64,000 nt of DNA from Alphaproteobacteria bacterium (GCA_030425395.1 JAUIAS010000013.1:1-64000), one strand, 5' to 3'. Shown: positions 16,473 through 25,453, counted from the stretch's first letter. Made by a program: numbers and translations. Notes: generated by a model not told the origin, from the letters alone.

Positions 16473-17248
16473 CCGACCGCCGACTCACTCCCAACCGTGA
16501 CTGGACCACCGGGGAAACCCCCGGTTGCGTCGCGGTATCCTTAACGGATCTTCTCGCGGCACCGGACGGTCCGCGCGACCGGCAATTGCTGATGGGTGAT
16601 GCGGTAACGGTTCTGGGCACCAATCACGGCACAGCTCATGTGCGGGCAGAAAAAGACGGCTACCACGGCTTTGTCGCGCAGTCGGCCCTTGGCCCGCAAA
16701 CCCATCCGACTCACCGCGTCTCGGCACCGGCCACCCACGCCTATGCCGCGCCAGACATCAAATCACCCGACCGCATGTCGCTATCTTACGGCAGCCACAT
16801 CACAGCTACGGGAGAAACCGGCGACTTTATCGAGACAGATCACGGATTTCTGCCTCGCCAACACCTCATGCCCTGCGATCAGCCCGCCACCGATCCGGCA
16901 CTGGAAACCCTGATGTTTCTGGGCACACCCTACCTTTGGGGAGGCAACTCGCGCTGGGGCGTGGATTGCTCCGGTCTGGTGCAATCCGCGCTACTGGCCT
17001 GCGCGATCCCCTGTCCGGGCGACAGCGACCTGCAACAAACAGCCTTCGGCCCTGCGCTGCCACCGGGCAGTGCTCGCAAACGCGGCGATCTGCTGTTCTG
17101 GAAAGGCCATGTCGCCCTCGTTCATGACGCGCACACCATGATACATGCCAACGCCCATCACATGATGACACGATTGGAAAACATCGAGAAAGCATTGCGA
17201 AGACTGGACAAGGAAGGCATCCCACTCGCAGCCCATATCCGCCCCTGA
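16469..17248 (+). CDS. NlpC/P60 family peptidase with N-terminal SH3-like domains
   Basis: The 259-residue protein starts at a GTG overlapping the aminopeptidase stop (GTGA). Residues of about 30-130 resemble bacterial SH3 modules. The NlpC/P60 domain follows, with catalytic Cys167 (GVDCSGLVQSAL) and His214 (GHVALVHD). Members cut gamma-D-Glu-diaminopimelate bonds in murein peptides. No signal peptide is visible, so it may act on recycled peptides in the cytoplasm, like YkfC partnered with an aminopeptidase. This fits its coupling to the M17 gene. The frame is open upstream inside the aminopeptidase gene, but that part is an overlap artefact. Confidence 0.9.
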   Translation: MTDRRLTPNRDWTTGETPGCVAVSLTDLLAAPDGPRDRQLLMGDAVTVLGTNHGTAHVRAEKDGYHGFVAQSALGPQTHPTHRVSAPATHAYAAPDIKSPDRMSLSYGSHITATGETGDFIETDHGFLPRQHLMPCDQPATDPALETLMFLGTPYLWGGNSRWGVDCSGLVQSALLACAIPCPGDSDLQQTAFGPALPPGSARKRGDLLFWKGHVALVHDAHTMIHANAHHMMTRLENIEKALRRLDKEGIPLAAHIRP

Positions 17249-17255
17249 CCCTTCT

Positions 17256-17333
17256 TCCGGCTCAAAATACTCCCGCCGGAGGCACCGCCTGTCCACAGGA
17301 CAGGCTCAAGAAGCGTGGCGGCTGAACGCCGCC
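17256..17333. repeat. three consecutive hairpins, Roseobacter-type intergenic element
   Basis: The gap between the convergent NlpC/P60 and DUF2794 genes holds three separate perfect stems: TCCGGC/GCCGGA (17256-17280, 13-base loop), GCCTGTCC/GGACAGGC (17287-17305, 3-base loop) and GGCGGC/GCCGCC (17317-17333, 5-base loop). None is followed by a T-tract. Sequence of the first hairpin region (CTTCTTCCGGCTCAAAATAC) resembles stretches often seen after genes in roseobacters. A weaker relative (CTTCTTTCTCGTCCCAAATA) lies at 55453-55472 just after another + strand gene. It may stabilise or end transcripts. Confidence 0.45.
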
Positions 17334-17355
17334 TCCTTGCGCTCAATGCGACGGG

Positions 17356-17688
17356 TCAATCCACCGCTCGGATCAACTTTCGCTCAAGAACCCGCAAAAC
17401 CGTGCGCAGATCATGCCCACGCTTCAGGATTTGCCCATCCATTCCGACCACCGCATAAAGCCCCTGCTTCTGCCGGAGCTTCGGGCGCTTCTCAATCCGG
17501 TAAAGCGGATGCTCTGCGGTGCGGCGAAACACGGAAAACACCGCGACCTCCCGCAGGCAGGAAATTCCATAGTCGCGCCATTCTCCGGCAGCGACCATCT
17601 GACCATAAACGGTGAGGATGACCGATAGTTCCTTGCGGTCAAAAGCAACCTGAGCATCCATGCGCGACGAAGGGAAAGAAACATTCAT
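17356..17688 (-). CDS. DUF2794 domain protein
   Basis: This 110-residue protein matches the alphaproteobacterial DUF2794 family nearly end to end: FPSSRMDAQVAFDRKELSVI at the start, YGQMVAAGEWRDYGI, FSVFRRTAEHPLYRIEKRP and the C-terminal RGHDLRTVLRVLERKLIR. The function is unknown. Family members are small, soluble and single-copy. ATG 17688 gives the usual family N-terminus although no strong ribosome site precedes it. It lies 30 bases downstream of the paaX 3' end and could be read through from it, but its wide conservation suggests a housekeeping role independent of phenylacetate. Confidence 0.88.
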   Translation of the reverse strand: MNVSFPSSRMDAQVAFDRKELSVILTVYGQMVAAGEWRDYGISCLREVAVFSVFRRTAEHPLYRIEKRPKLRQKQGLYAVVGMDGQILKRGHDLRTVLRVLERKLIRAVD

Positions 17689-17718
17689 ACCGCAGAGTTG
17701 CGCCAATCGACGCGCAAA

Positions 17719-18513
17719 TCAAGCCACCGCATCGCGGAACCTTTGGGCAAAGGCCGGGGCCGCCTCTGGCATCGCACCTTCACCGTCCAATCCTGCGTCC
17801 ATCCATCGCTCGGCGGCGTCCGACACAGAAAGATAGGCCGCAGCTACCGCGGCGCGCGGATTTTCCAGCGGCGTATCAGCAGGAAGAAGTTCGAAAGGCG
17901 GGTCATCAAAGCGAAGCACGATCCGCCGCCAACGGTGCACCAGCAACATCCGCGCCGCCGCCGCATCCAGACCAGCATCGAACTGGGCTGCATCAATGGC
18001 TTGCAGATCCCGCGCCAGCGCTTGCAGCGCCGCGCGATGCGCGGGCTCCAACGTTGTCTGCCGGTAGGCTTCTGTGATCTGGTCGATACGCCCACGCAGC
18101 ACAAGGTCAGCGTCCGCAGGTGCACCTGCCTGTGGAAACAGCCGCGTTTGCGGCCCGGTTTCGGTTAACCGGGTCACCATCGCCCATTCGTCGACCGGCA
18201 CCAACCGGGGGGCCGCATAGATCCGTTGTGTGGCCGGTCCGAACTTGGCCGCCCCGCTGGCATTCAGCCGATAAAAGCTGGTCCTGCCCCGTCGGTCACG
18301 CTCCACCCAACCATCGCGTCCCAATCGCGACAGGGCGGTGCGCAACGCTCCGGAGCCAACCCCGATCCGCCCCATCAACGCCCCCAGTCGCGCGGTTGAA
18401 ATGACGCCGCCGCGATGCTGAACGAGATCCCCGAACGCGGTGATGACCAACGACCACACCCGCAGGCGCGATTCGTCATGCAAAGCGGAAATCAGGGGGG
18501 CAAGCGGATCCAT
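17719..18513 (-). CDS. paaX: PaaX-family transcriptional repressor
   Basis: The 264-residue protein has an N-terminal winged helix (SLVITAFGDLVQHRGGVIST, then a recognition helix in ALRTALSRLGRDGWVERDRRG) and the PaaX C-terminal domain with LVHRWRRIVLRFDDPPFELLP. PaaX represses phenylacetate genes and is released by phenylacetyl-CoA. It starts at ATG 18513, ten bases inside the 3' end of paaZ, so the two are co-transcribed. The cluster also encodes the TetR-type PaaR, an uncommon double regulator arrangement. Confidence 0.85.
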   Translation of the reverse strand: MDPLAPLISALHDESRLRVWSLVITAFGDLVQHRGGVISTARLGALMGRIGVGSGALRTALSRLGRDGWVERDRRGRTSFYRLNASGAAKFGPATQRIYAAPRLVPVDEWAMVTRLTETGPQTRLFPQAGAPADADLVLRGRIDQITEAYRQTTLEPAHRAALQALARDLQAIDAAQFDAGLDAAAARMLLVHRWRRIVLRFDDPPFELLPADTPLENPRAAVAAAYLSVSDAAERWMDAGLDGEGAMPEAAPAFAQRFRDAVA

Positions 18514-18521
18514 GCGCCTTG

Positions 18522-20549
18522 CTAACGCGAATAGCTGACCATCGTCAAAAGCTCGTATTCGGCCACCTGATCGCCATCCTGATTTGTCAGGGTCACGTTC
18601 CACGCGACCTCACCATATTCGTCGGTGCGCCGGGTCTTGCGCTTGGCTGTCAGACGCACTGTGATGCTGTCCTCAGGGCTGACCGGTTTCTGGAAACTCA
18701 GACCGTTCAGGCCGGTATTTGCCAGCACCGGGCCGGGATCGGGTTGCACGAACAGGCCCGCAGCGAAGGACAAGAGCAGGTAGCCATGCGCCACCCGCCC
18801 GGGGAAAAACGGATTGGCCTTTGCAGCCGCCTCATCCATATGCGCATAGAACGTATCACCCGTGAAATGCGCAAAGTGTTCGATGTCATCAAGCGTGACC
18901 TTGCGCGGCGCGGTATGCAGCGTCTCGCCTATGGTAATTTCGTTGAATGTGCGCTGGAAGGGATGATCGGGGCCCTTGACCTCGGATGCACCGGGGCTCC
19001 ACTGGCCCGTGATTGCCGCAACAACGTCCGGGCTGCCTTGGATCGCTGTGCGCTGCATGTAATGCATGACCCCGCGTATACCGCCGAGTTCCTCTCCGCC
19101 CCCAGCCCGACCGGGCCCGCCATGGACCATATGAGGAAGCGGGGCCCCATGGCCCGTAGCGTCCTTGGCGTTGTTTGCGCCTGTTATATAAAGGCGCCCA
19201 TGCCAGGCCGCGCTGTTCAGTGTCACATCACGCGCGACCATCGGATCATCAGTCACCAAAGAGGCAACCAGCGACCCTCCGCCGCGATTTGCGAGCGCGC
19301 TTGCGTGGCTAAGATCGCGATATGGCATAATTGTCGAGACCGGGCCAAAAGCTTCCATCTCATGCACAGCAACGGCGGCATCCGGGTCGTCGCACTGCAA
19401 CAACGTGGGTCTTAGAAACGCGCCCGCCGGTCCTGCGCCGACAAAGTCGCCTGCTTGGGGATCACCCGTCAGGTTCCGTGTTTCGGCGTCCAGCGCCGTC
19501 AGTTTGGCCAGTACATCCGCTTTCTGCGCGGCAGAAACCAGCGCGCCCATCTGAACGTCATCGCGGGACGGATCGCCTACGGTCACCGCGGCAAGCTTGT
19601 CGCACAGCGCCTCCCCCACAGCGCCGACCATTACCTCCGGCACAATGATCCGACGGATCGCCGTACATTTCTGTCCAGCCTTGACGGTAATTTCCCGTGC
19701 GGCTTCCTTGATGAACTGTGCGAATGCCGGGCTATCGGCTTGGACATCGGGACCGAGAATCGTAGCGTTCAGACTGTCTTGTTCGGAATGGAACCGCACC
19801 GATTGCGCCATCAGGTTGCGATTGGCCCGCAAATGCAGCGCTGTATCCGCCGATCCGGTAAACGAAACAACGTCCTGCGGGCCAAGCCGGTCAAGCATGT
19901 CACCGACCCCGCCCACGACCAACTGCACCGCACCTTCCGGCAGAAGGCCACTTTCAATGATCATACGGAAACAGGCTTCGGTAAGAAAACAGGTCTGTGT
20001 CGCCGGTTTGACGATTGCGGGCACCCCGGCCAGAAGGGTCGGAGCCAGTTTTTCAAGCATACCCCAGACAGGAAAGTTGAAAGCATTGATATGCAAGGCG
20101 ACACCTTGCAACGGCACCGCGATATGCTGGCCGACGAACTGCCCTGACCGTGACAAACCTTCGATCCCGCCATCGACATAGACGTGTCCATCGGGCATTT
20201 CCCGCCGCCCCTTGGACGCGATCACCATCATCGTCCCGATACCGCCTTCGATGTCAACCGCGCCGTCCCGACGGGTCGCGCCGGTGAGATGGTTCAACGC
20301 GTAAAGCTCTTCCTTGCGTTCGCTCAGATAAACTGCCAGCGATTTGATTATCTTGGCCCGTTCATGAAACGTCATTGCACGCAGGGCTGGCCCGCCGGTG
20401 GACCGTGCCCAATCCAGCATGGCCTGCACGTCCAGTGGCGCGCCACCTGCCAAAGCGATTTGGCTGCCGTCCAATGGCCCATGAATAGCGCGGGCCTCGG
20501 CACCGGGTTCCACCCATTGGCCGATGGCAAAGCTGGCGGGTCTGAGCAT
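18522..20549 (-). CDS. paaZ: bifunctional oxepin-CoA hydrolase / 3-oxo-5,6-dehydrosuberyl-CoA semialdehyde dehydrogenase
   Basis: The 675-residue fusion has an N-terminal aldehyde dehydrogenase (about 1-515, nucleophile in TVKAGQKCTAIRR) and a C-terminal MaoC-type hydratase with the hydratase motif around FTGDTFYAHMDEAAA and GRVAHGYLLLS. In the phenylacetate pathway the hydratase half opens the oxepin-CoA ring and the dehydrogenase half oxidises the reactive aldehyde. AGGAGGA precedes the ATG at 20549. It is divergent from paaI across a 111-base shared promoter region. Both catalytic parts appear intact. Confidence 0.95.
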   Translation of the reverse strand: MLRPASFAIGQWVEPGAEARAIHGPLDGSQIALAGGAPLDVQAMLDWARSTGGPALRAMTFHERAKIIKSLAVYLSERKEELYALNHLTGATRRDGAVDIEGGIGTMMVIASKGRREMPDGHVYVDGGIEGLSRSGQFVGQHIAVPLQGVALHINAFNFPVWGMLEKLAPTLLAGVPAIVKPATQTCFLTEACFRMIIESGLLPEGAVQLVVGGVGDMLDRLGPQDVVSFTGSADTALHLRANRNLMAQSVRFHSEQDSLNATILGPDVQADSPAFAQFIKEAAREITVKAGQKCTAIRRIIVPEVMVGAVGEALCDKLAAVTVGDPSRDDVQMGALVSAAQKADVLAKLTALDAETRNLTGDPQAGDFVGAGPAGAFLRPTLLQCDDPDAAVAVHEMEAFGPVSTIMPYRDLSHASALANRGGGSLVASLVTDDPMVARDVTLNSAAWHGRLYITGANNAKDATGHGAPLPHMVHGGPGRAGGGEELGGIRGVMHYMQRTAIQGSPDVVAAITGQWSPGASEVKGPDHPFQRTFNEITIGETLHTAPRKVTLDDIEHFAHFTGDTFYAHMDEAAAKANPFFPGRVAHGYLLLSFAAGLFVQPDPGPVLANTGLNGLSFQKPVSPEDSITVRLTAKRKTRRTDEYGEVAWNVTLTNQDGDQVAEYELLTMVSYSR

Positions 20550-20612
20550 GGTCTGTCCTCCTCGACTGATATGCGCACAATGCAGCGGTGCGACACGGAA
20601 ATCAACACTATT

Positions 20613-20627
20613 GACCATGCGGTCGGT
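20613..20627. promoter_or_regulatory. candidate PaaR (TetR) operator in the paaZ-paaI gap
   Basis: The sequence GACCATGCGGTCGGT contains the palindrome GACC-N4-GGTC and, on its right side, CGGTCGGT, which matches the half-site described for TetR-type PaaR operators (ACCGACC/GGTCGGT). It lies near the middle of the only divergent promoter region of the cluster, so one bound repressor could control paaZ-paaX and paaI-paaJ-paaK-paaR together. PaaX could also bind here. Confidence 0.45.
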
Positions 20628-20660
20628 TTTATGCAGGGTTGCCGCAAGGGAGGACAACAG

Positions 20661-21092
20661 ATGACACCACAGCAACGGGCCGAAAAAAGCGCGGCGGCGA
20701 TGTGGGCCAATGATCGGGCCAGCAAATGGTTGGGCATGTCGCTTGATGCGATTGCTCCCGGCAGCGCCACCATGTCCTTTGTGGTGCAGGATCACCATCT
20801 GAACGGCCACTCCATATGCCACGGCGGGTTCATCTTTACCCTCGCAGACAGCGCGTTTGCCTTTGCCTGCAACAGCTACAACGAAAACACCGTCGCCCAG
20901 CAGAACCAGATCACCTATCTGTCACCGGGGCGGGTCGGGGAACAGCTGACCGCGCGCGCGGTTGAGACCTCCAAGACCGGACGCTCAGGCGTCTATGACA
21001 TTACAGTAACTGGCGCAGATGGCCGCAAAGTTGCGATTTTTCGCGGACTGTCGCGCACCATCAAAGGCCAACATTTCGAGGAAGAGACATGA
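20661..21092 (+). CDS. paaI: PaaI hydroxyphenylacetyl-CoA thioesterase
   Basis: This 143-residue hot-dog-fold thioesterase shows the PaaI pattern: SATMSFVVQDHHLNGHSICHGGFIFTLADSAFAFA with the active-site HGG and Asp region, then QQNQITYLSPGRVGEQL. It releases CoA from dead-end ring-hydroxylated phenylacetyl-CoA thioesters, rescuing CoA. GGGAGGA precedes the ATG at 20661. The upstream open frame overlaps the divergent paaZ and is not coding. Its stop overlaps the thiolase start (ATGA). Confidence 0.94.
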   Translation: MTPQQRAEKSAAAMWANDRASKWLGMSLDAIAPGSATMSFVVQDHHLNGHSICHGGFIFTLADSAFAFACNSYNENTVAQQNQITYLSPGRVGEQLTARAVETSKTGRSGVYDITVTGADGRKVAIFRGLSRTIKGQHFEEET

Positions 21093-22282
21093 CAACAGCC
21101 TATCTTTGTGACGGACTGCGCACCCCGATCGGACGCTATGGCGGTGGCCTCAGCTCGGTTCGGCCCGACGATATGCTGGCTCATGTCATCGCCCAGGTGA
21201 TGGCCGCACATCCCGGCATGCCCGTGGACGAAGTATTGGCCGGGTGCGCCAACCAAGCTGGCGAAGACAATCGCAATGTGGCGCGCATGGCGGCCCTTCT
21301 ATCCGGGCTGCCGGACACGGTTCCGGGGGCCACGATAAACCGCCTTTGCGGATCCGGGCTGGATGCCGTGGGATCAGCGGCTCGCGCAGTGCGAACCGGA
21401 GAGGCCGAAGTTGTGATCGCCTGTGGCGTCGAATCGATGTCACGCGCACCCCTTGTAATGCCCAAGGCCGACAGCGCCTTTTCACGCCGTGCCGAAATTT
21501 ATGACACGACGATCGGCTGGCGGTTTGTGAACAAACAGATGCACAAACATTTCGGCACCGATTCGATGCCGGAAACCGCCGAAAACGTGGCGGCGGATTA
21601 CGGCATTGGACGCGACGCTCAGGATGCGTTTGCCCTGAGATCCCAACAACGCGCATTGGCGGCGATCGCAAACGGTCGCCTCGCCCGGGAAATCACTCCT
21701 GTGACCATTCCACAGCGCAAGGGTGACCCCGTTGTCGTGGATACCGATGAACATCCCCGCGACACCACAATCGAAAAACTGGGCAAGCTGCCGACACCGT
21801 TCCGCGAGGGTGGATCAGTGACAGCGGGCAACGCCTCCGGCGTTAACGACGGTGCCGCCGCGGTGATCGTGGCCAGCGAACGCGCGGTTGAAAAGTACGG
21901 GCTGACCCCACGCGCGCGCGTTTCGGGCATGGCAACGGTTGGCGTGCCGCCGCGCATCATGGGCATCGGGCCCGCACCGGCCACAGAGCGCCTGATGGCA
22001 CAGCACAGCCTTTCCATCGGCGATATCGACCTGATCGAGTTGAACGAAGCCTTTGCCGCGCAAGGGCTGGCCGTGACACGGCAACTGGGCTTGCCCGACG
22101 ATGCCGATCACGTGAACCCGAACGGCGGAGCAATTGCCCTTGGCCATCCGTTGGGCATGTCCGGCACACGCCTTGCCCTGACCGCGTCGATCTCAATGAC
22201 GGAAAACGATCTGAACCGCGCCATCTGCACCATGTGCATCGGCGTGGGTCAGGGCATCGCATTGCTGCTGGAGAAAGCCTGA
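21089..22282 (+). CDS. paaJ: 3-oxoadipyl-CoA / 3-oxo-5,6-dehydrosuberyl-CoA thiolase
   Basis: The 397-residue thiolase has the nucleophile cysteine in INRLCGSGLDAV, the ELNEAFAAQ segment, the catalytic histidine in NGGAIALGHPLG and the second cysteine in MCIGVGQG. It matches the PaaJ/PcaF group. In this setting it performs the two thiolytic steps that give acetyl-CoA and finally succinyl-CoA plus acetyl-CoA from phenylacetate. Overlaps with paaI (ATGA) and paaK (TGATG) support co-translation. A role in the beta-ketoadipate pathway is possible but less supported by neighbours. Confidence 0.92.
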   Translation: MTTAYLCDGLRTPIGRYGGGLSSVRPDDMLAHVIAQVMAAHPGMPVDEVLAGCANQAGEDNRNVARMAALLSGLPDTVPGATINRLCGSGLDAVGSAARAVRTGEAEVVIACGVESMSRAPLVMPKADSAFSRRAEIYDTTIGWRFVNKQMHKHFGTDSMPETAENVAADYGIGRDAQDAFALRSQQRALAAIANGRLAREITPVTIPQRKGDPVVVDTDEHPRDTTIEKLGKLPTPFREGGSVTAGNASGVNDGAAAVIVASERAVEKYGLTPRARVSGMATVGVPPRIMGIGPAPATERLMAQHSLSIGDIDLIELNEAFAAQGLAVTRQLGLPDDADHVNPNGGAIALGHPLGMSGTRLALTASISMTENDLNRAICTMCIGVGQGIALLLEKA

Positions 22283-23592
22283 TGAAGGACCTCACCCCCC
22301 GCAAAGAAGACCTCAACCCGATTGAAATCGCGTCGCGTGACGAGATTTCTGCGCTTCAGCTCGAGCGCATGAAATGGTCGTTGCGCCATGCCTATGACAA
22401 CGTGCCATTTTATCGGCAGAGCTTTGAAAAAGCAGGCGTGCATCCCGACGATCTCAAGACATTGTCCGACCTGTCCAAATTCCCCTTCACCGTGAAACAG
22501 GACCTGCGCGACAACTATCCCTTTGGCATGTTCGCCGTTCCCCGCGAACAGGTGGCACGAATCCACGCGTCCTCGGGCACCACGGGCCAACCAACCGTCG
22601 TGGGATACACCGCAAACGATCTCAATATCTGGGGAGAGGTGGTTGCCCGGTCGCTGCGCGCTTCGGGTCTGTGCCCCGGTGATCTTCTGCATAATGCCTA
22701 CGGCTACGGGCTGTTTACCGGCGGCCTGGGCATTCATCTGGGAGCGGATTCGCTCGGCCTGACCACGGTGCCGATTTCGGGCGGGATGACCCAAAGACAG
22801 GTGCGCCTGATCGAAGATTTCCGTCCCAAGGGGATTACCGTGACGCCGTCCTATGCCCTTTCGATCCTTGACGAATACGCCGCCCAAGGTCTGGACCCGC
22901 GCGAAAGCCCGCTTGAGGTGGGCATTTTCGGGGCCGAACCCTGGACCAATGCAATGCGTCTGGAAATCGAACAGGCCTTCGACATGCACGCCGTGGATAT
23001 CTATGGCCTGTCAGAGGTGATGGGACCAGGTGTCGCGAACGAATGCGTGGAAACCAAGGACGGGCTGCACATCTGGGAGGATCACTTCTTTCCCGAGATC
23101 ATCAACCCCACAACCGGCGAACCCGTGGCGGATGGCGAAGAAGGTGAACTTGTGTTCACATCACTTACCAAGGAAGCATTTCCGATCATCCGTTATCGCA
23201 CCCGCGATCTGACCCGATTGTTGCCGGGAACCGCCCGTTCGATGCGAAGAATGGAAAAGATCACCGGCCGCAGCGACGACATGATCATCCTGCGCGGCGT
23301 CAATGTCTTTCCGACCCAGATCGAGGAACAGTTGATGACAATCGACGCCCTCGCACCACATTTCCAGATCGAACTGAGCCGCCCGGACCGCATGGACCAG
23401 ATGCGCGTCCTGACAGAAGCTGCTGCTGACACCGTGTCAGAGGACGGGCGCACAGCGGCCGCGCGCGAACTGTCGGCCAAGATCAAATCGACGGTCGGCA
23501 TTTCGGTCAAAGTAACGGTTGCAGATCCCGGCGGCGTCGCACGATCCCAAGGCAAAGCCGTGCGCATCATCGACAATCGTCCCAAGACTTGA
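22282..23592 (+). CDS. paaK: phenylacetate-CoA ligase
   Basis: The 436-residue adenylate-forming enzyme carries the PaaK N-terminal block (LQLERMKWSLRHAYDNVPFY), the nucleotide-binding loop HASSGTTGQPT, the IYGLSEVMGPGVANEC segment, and the hinge IRYRTRDLTRL followed by GRSDDMIILRGVNVFPTQIE. It activates phenylacetate with ATP and CoA, the entry step of the pathway. ATG 22282 overlaps the thiolase stop. Length is normal and all core motifs are intact. Confidence 0.96.
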   Translation: MKDLTPRKEDLNPIEIASRDEISALQLERMKWSLRHAYDNVPFYRQSFEKAGVHPDDLKTLSDLSKFPFTVKQDLRDNYPFGMFAVPREQVARIHASSGTTGQPTVVGYTANDLNIWGEVVARSLRASGLCPGDLLHNAYGYGLFTGGLGIHLGADSLGLTTVPISGGMTQRQVRLIEDFRPKGITVTPSYALSILDEYAAQGLDPRESPLEVGIFGAEPWTNAMRLEIEQAFDMHAVDIYGLSEVMGPGVANECVETKDGLHIWEDHFFPEIINPTTGEPVADGEEGELVFTSLTKEAFPIIRYRTRDLTRLLPGTARSMRRMEKITGRSDDMIILRGVNVFPTQIEEQLMTIDALAPHFQIELSRPDRMDQMRVLTEAAADTVSEDGRTAAARELSAKIKSTVGISVKVTVADPGGVARSQGKAVRIIDNRPKT

Positions 23593-23595
23593 CCC

Positions 23596-24165
23596 ATGCC
23601 GCGCGGGATCGCCAAGGATCACGATGAAAAGCGCGCCGCCCTGCGCAAAGGGGCGGCCGCTTATTTCGCAACCCATGGTTATGACCGCGCGTCGATGACG
23701 GGCGCAGCCCGCGATTGCGGTGTGTCCAAAGCGCTGATCTATCATTACTACGAAAGCAAGGAGGCCTTGCTTTTCGATATTCTCGACACGCACCTGTCGG
23801 AACTTGTGGAGGTCGTGGAAAACGCGGCGCAAGAGGGCCTGCCCGGCCTGATCCGAGAGGTGCTTGCCGCCTATGAAAACGCCGACGCCGAGCACAAGCT
23901 GCAACTGGATGCTCTGGCCACCCTGCCCGCGGACATGCAAGCTCCGCTGATCGGCCATCAAAGACGGCTTGTGGCGATCATGTCGCAGCAGGTCGCCGTG
24001 GCGCGGCCCGATCTGGACGCTGATACCCTGCGCGCGACGACAATGACCGTGTTCGGCATCCTGAACTGGTTCTACATGTGGCATAGGCCGGGCAAGGGGC
24101 TGGATCGTGCCGAGTATTCAGCCTTGGCCGCACGGTTCGTTCAGGGCGGTATCGCGGCGGTGTGA
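23596..24165 (+). CDS. paaR: PaaR, TetR-family regulator of phenylacetate catabolism
   Basis: This 189-residue TetR protein has a typical DNA-binding head (residues 13-60: AAAYFATHGYDRASMTGAAR, CGVSKALIYHYYESKEALLF) and an all-helical ligand domain containing FGILNWFYMWHRPGKGL, a pattern seen in PaaR. PaaR represses paa genes and responds to phenylacetyl-CoA. It starts three bases after the paaK stop, at the operon end, and could be autoregulated through the palindrome in the paaZ-paaI gap. PaaX on the other arm is a second candidate regulator of the same genes. Confidence 0.87.
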   Translation: MPRGIAKDHDEKRAALRKGAAAYFATHGYDRASMTGAARDCGVSKALIYHYYESKEALLFDILDTHLSELVEVVENAAQEGLPGLIREVLAAYENADAEHKLQLDALATLPADMQAPLIGHQRRLVAIMSQQVAVARPDLDADTLRATTMTVFGILNWFYMWHRPGKGLDRAEYSALAARFVQGGIAAV

Positions 24166-24174
24166 ACCGCCGCG
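24153..24174 (+). terminator. strong hairpin over the paaR stop codon, possible terminator
   Basis: CGCGGCGGT pairs perfectly with ACCGCCGCG across a GTGA loop that contains the paaR TGA stop. No T-tract follows, so Rho-independent termination is uncertain. It may instead protect the 3' end between the convergent paa operon and the aminopeptidase gene. Confidence 0.35.
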
Positions 24175-24193
24175 TGCCTTGGTCATTACGCCT

Positions 24194-25453
24194 TCACAGA
24201 TCGCTGGCCCATTCTCCGCCTCGAAACACTGGGACCCGGTCGCCATCCGCTGTAATCCCGTCAATATCCGTCTCGGCCCCGCCAATCATCCAATCCACGT
24301 GGATCATGCTGGAATTACCTCCAAGCGCGGCAATCTCGTCTACACTCAGATTTGCCCCATCAAGGAAACACTTGGCATAACACTGGCCCAAGGCGATGTG
24401 GCAGGCCGCGTTTTCGTCATAAAGCGTGTTGTAAAACAACAGACCCGATTGCGAGATCGGCGAAGAATGCGGAACAAGAGCCACCTCTCCCAGACGACGC
24501 GCGCCTTCGTCGCTGTCCAGCAGGCGGTGAAGAACCTCTTCACCTCGTGTCGCGCTGGCCTTCGTGATCTTGCCACCTTCAAAGATGACCTCGATGCCGT
24601 CGATCAGGCTGCCTTGATGCGACAGGGGTTTGGTCGCGCGCACCCGGCCTTCGACGCGCTGTGCGTGCGGCGTTGTAAAAACCTCTTCGGTCGGGATGTT
24701 CGGGTTGCAGATGATGCCGTTCTTGGCCTCGCTGGCACCGCCGTGCCATTCATGCCCATCGGCCAGCCCCACAGTCAGATCGGCCCCCGGACCACTGAAA
24801 TGCAAGGCCGCAAACCGGTGATCGTTGAGCCAATCCTTGCGCGCATGGAGCGCGGCGTTATGCGCCGTCCACGCGGCCACTGGATCGTCTGCGTCAATCC
24901 GGGACGCCGCAAAGATCGCATCCGCCAACCGCGCGACAGCCTGATCCTCGGGCAAGTCTGGAAACATACGCCGAGCCCATGACGGTGCTGGATAGCTGGC
25001 GATCGACCAATTGATGTCAAATCCCGCGATATGTTCCAGAGCGGGTCTGTAAGCGATGGAGTTTGCTTTGCCCGCACGGGCCACCTTGTCAGGGTCCTCT
25101 TCGGACAACAACATGGGATCATCCCCCACGATGGCCATCCGGGCCGCACCAGCTGCAAAGGCCGACGCCATCCCGTCATACAACCAGTTCGCCGCCCGAT
25201 CAAAACTCTCAGGTGCTGCGTTGCGATAGCGGGCAAGGGTGATCTCTTCGTCGGAAAAGATCGGCGTGACCACACCCGCCCCGGCGCGGTAAGCAGCGGC
25301 GACGACACGGCGCACCAAAGGCAAGGCAGCCATGGGGGCGGTCAAGACCAGATCCTGCCCCGGCTGGATATTTGCCCCGATCCGCACGGCCACCTCGGCC
25401 AGTTTGTCCAGTTTCTCTGCGTCGATCAAATCAGCATTCATGCCGGTCCCCAT
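24194..25453 (-). CDS. M29 family aminopeptidase (AmpS/PepS-like)
   Basis: The 419-residue metalloaminopeptidase has the M29 features: the glutamates in ADGHEWHGG and IPTEEVFTTPHAQRVEG, the histidine in VALVPHSSPI, LFYNTLYDENAACHIALG, and the final metal ligands in SMIHVDWMIGG. Members release N-terminal residues from peptides using two metal ions. ATG 25453 has AGGAA upstream, whereas the ATG four codons later has a poorer site. It converges on paaR and lies downstream of imuB with a 54-base gap. No functional link with either is evident. Confidence 0.92.
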   Translation of the reverse strand: MGTGMNADLIDAEKLDKLAEVAVRIGANIQPGQDLVLTAPMAALPLVRRVVAAAYRAGAGVVTPIFSDEEITLARYRNAAPESFDRAANWLYDGMASAFAAGAARMAIVGDDPMLLSEEDPDKVARAGKANSIAYRPALEHIAGFDINWSIASYPAPSWARRMFPDLPEDQAVARLADAIFAASRIDADDPVAAWTAHNAALHARKDWLNDHRFAALHFSGPGADLTVGLADGHEWHGGASEAKNGIICNPNIPTEEVFTTPHAQRVEGRVRATKPLSHQGSLIDGIEVIFEGGKITKASATRGEEVLHRLLDSDEGARRLGEVALVPHSSPISQSGLLFYNTLYDENAACHIALGQCYAKCFLDGANLSVDEIAALGGNSSMIHVDWMIGGAETDIDGITADGDRVPVFRGGEWASDL

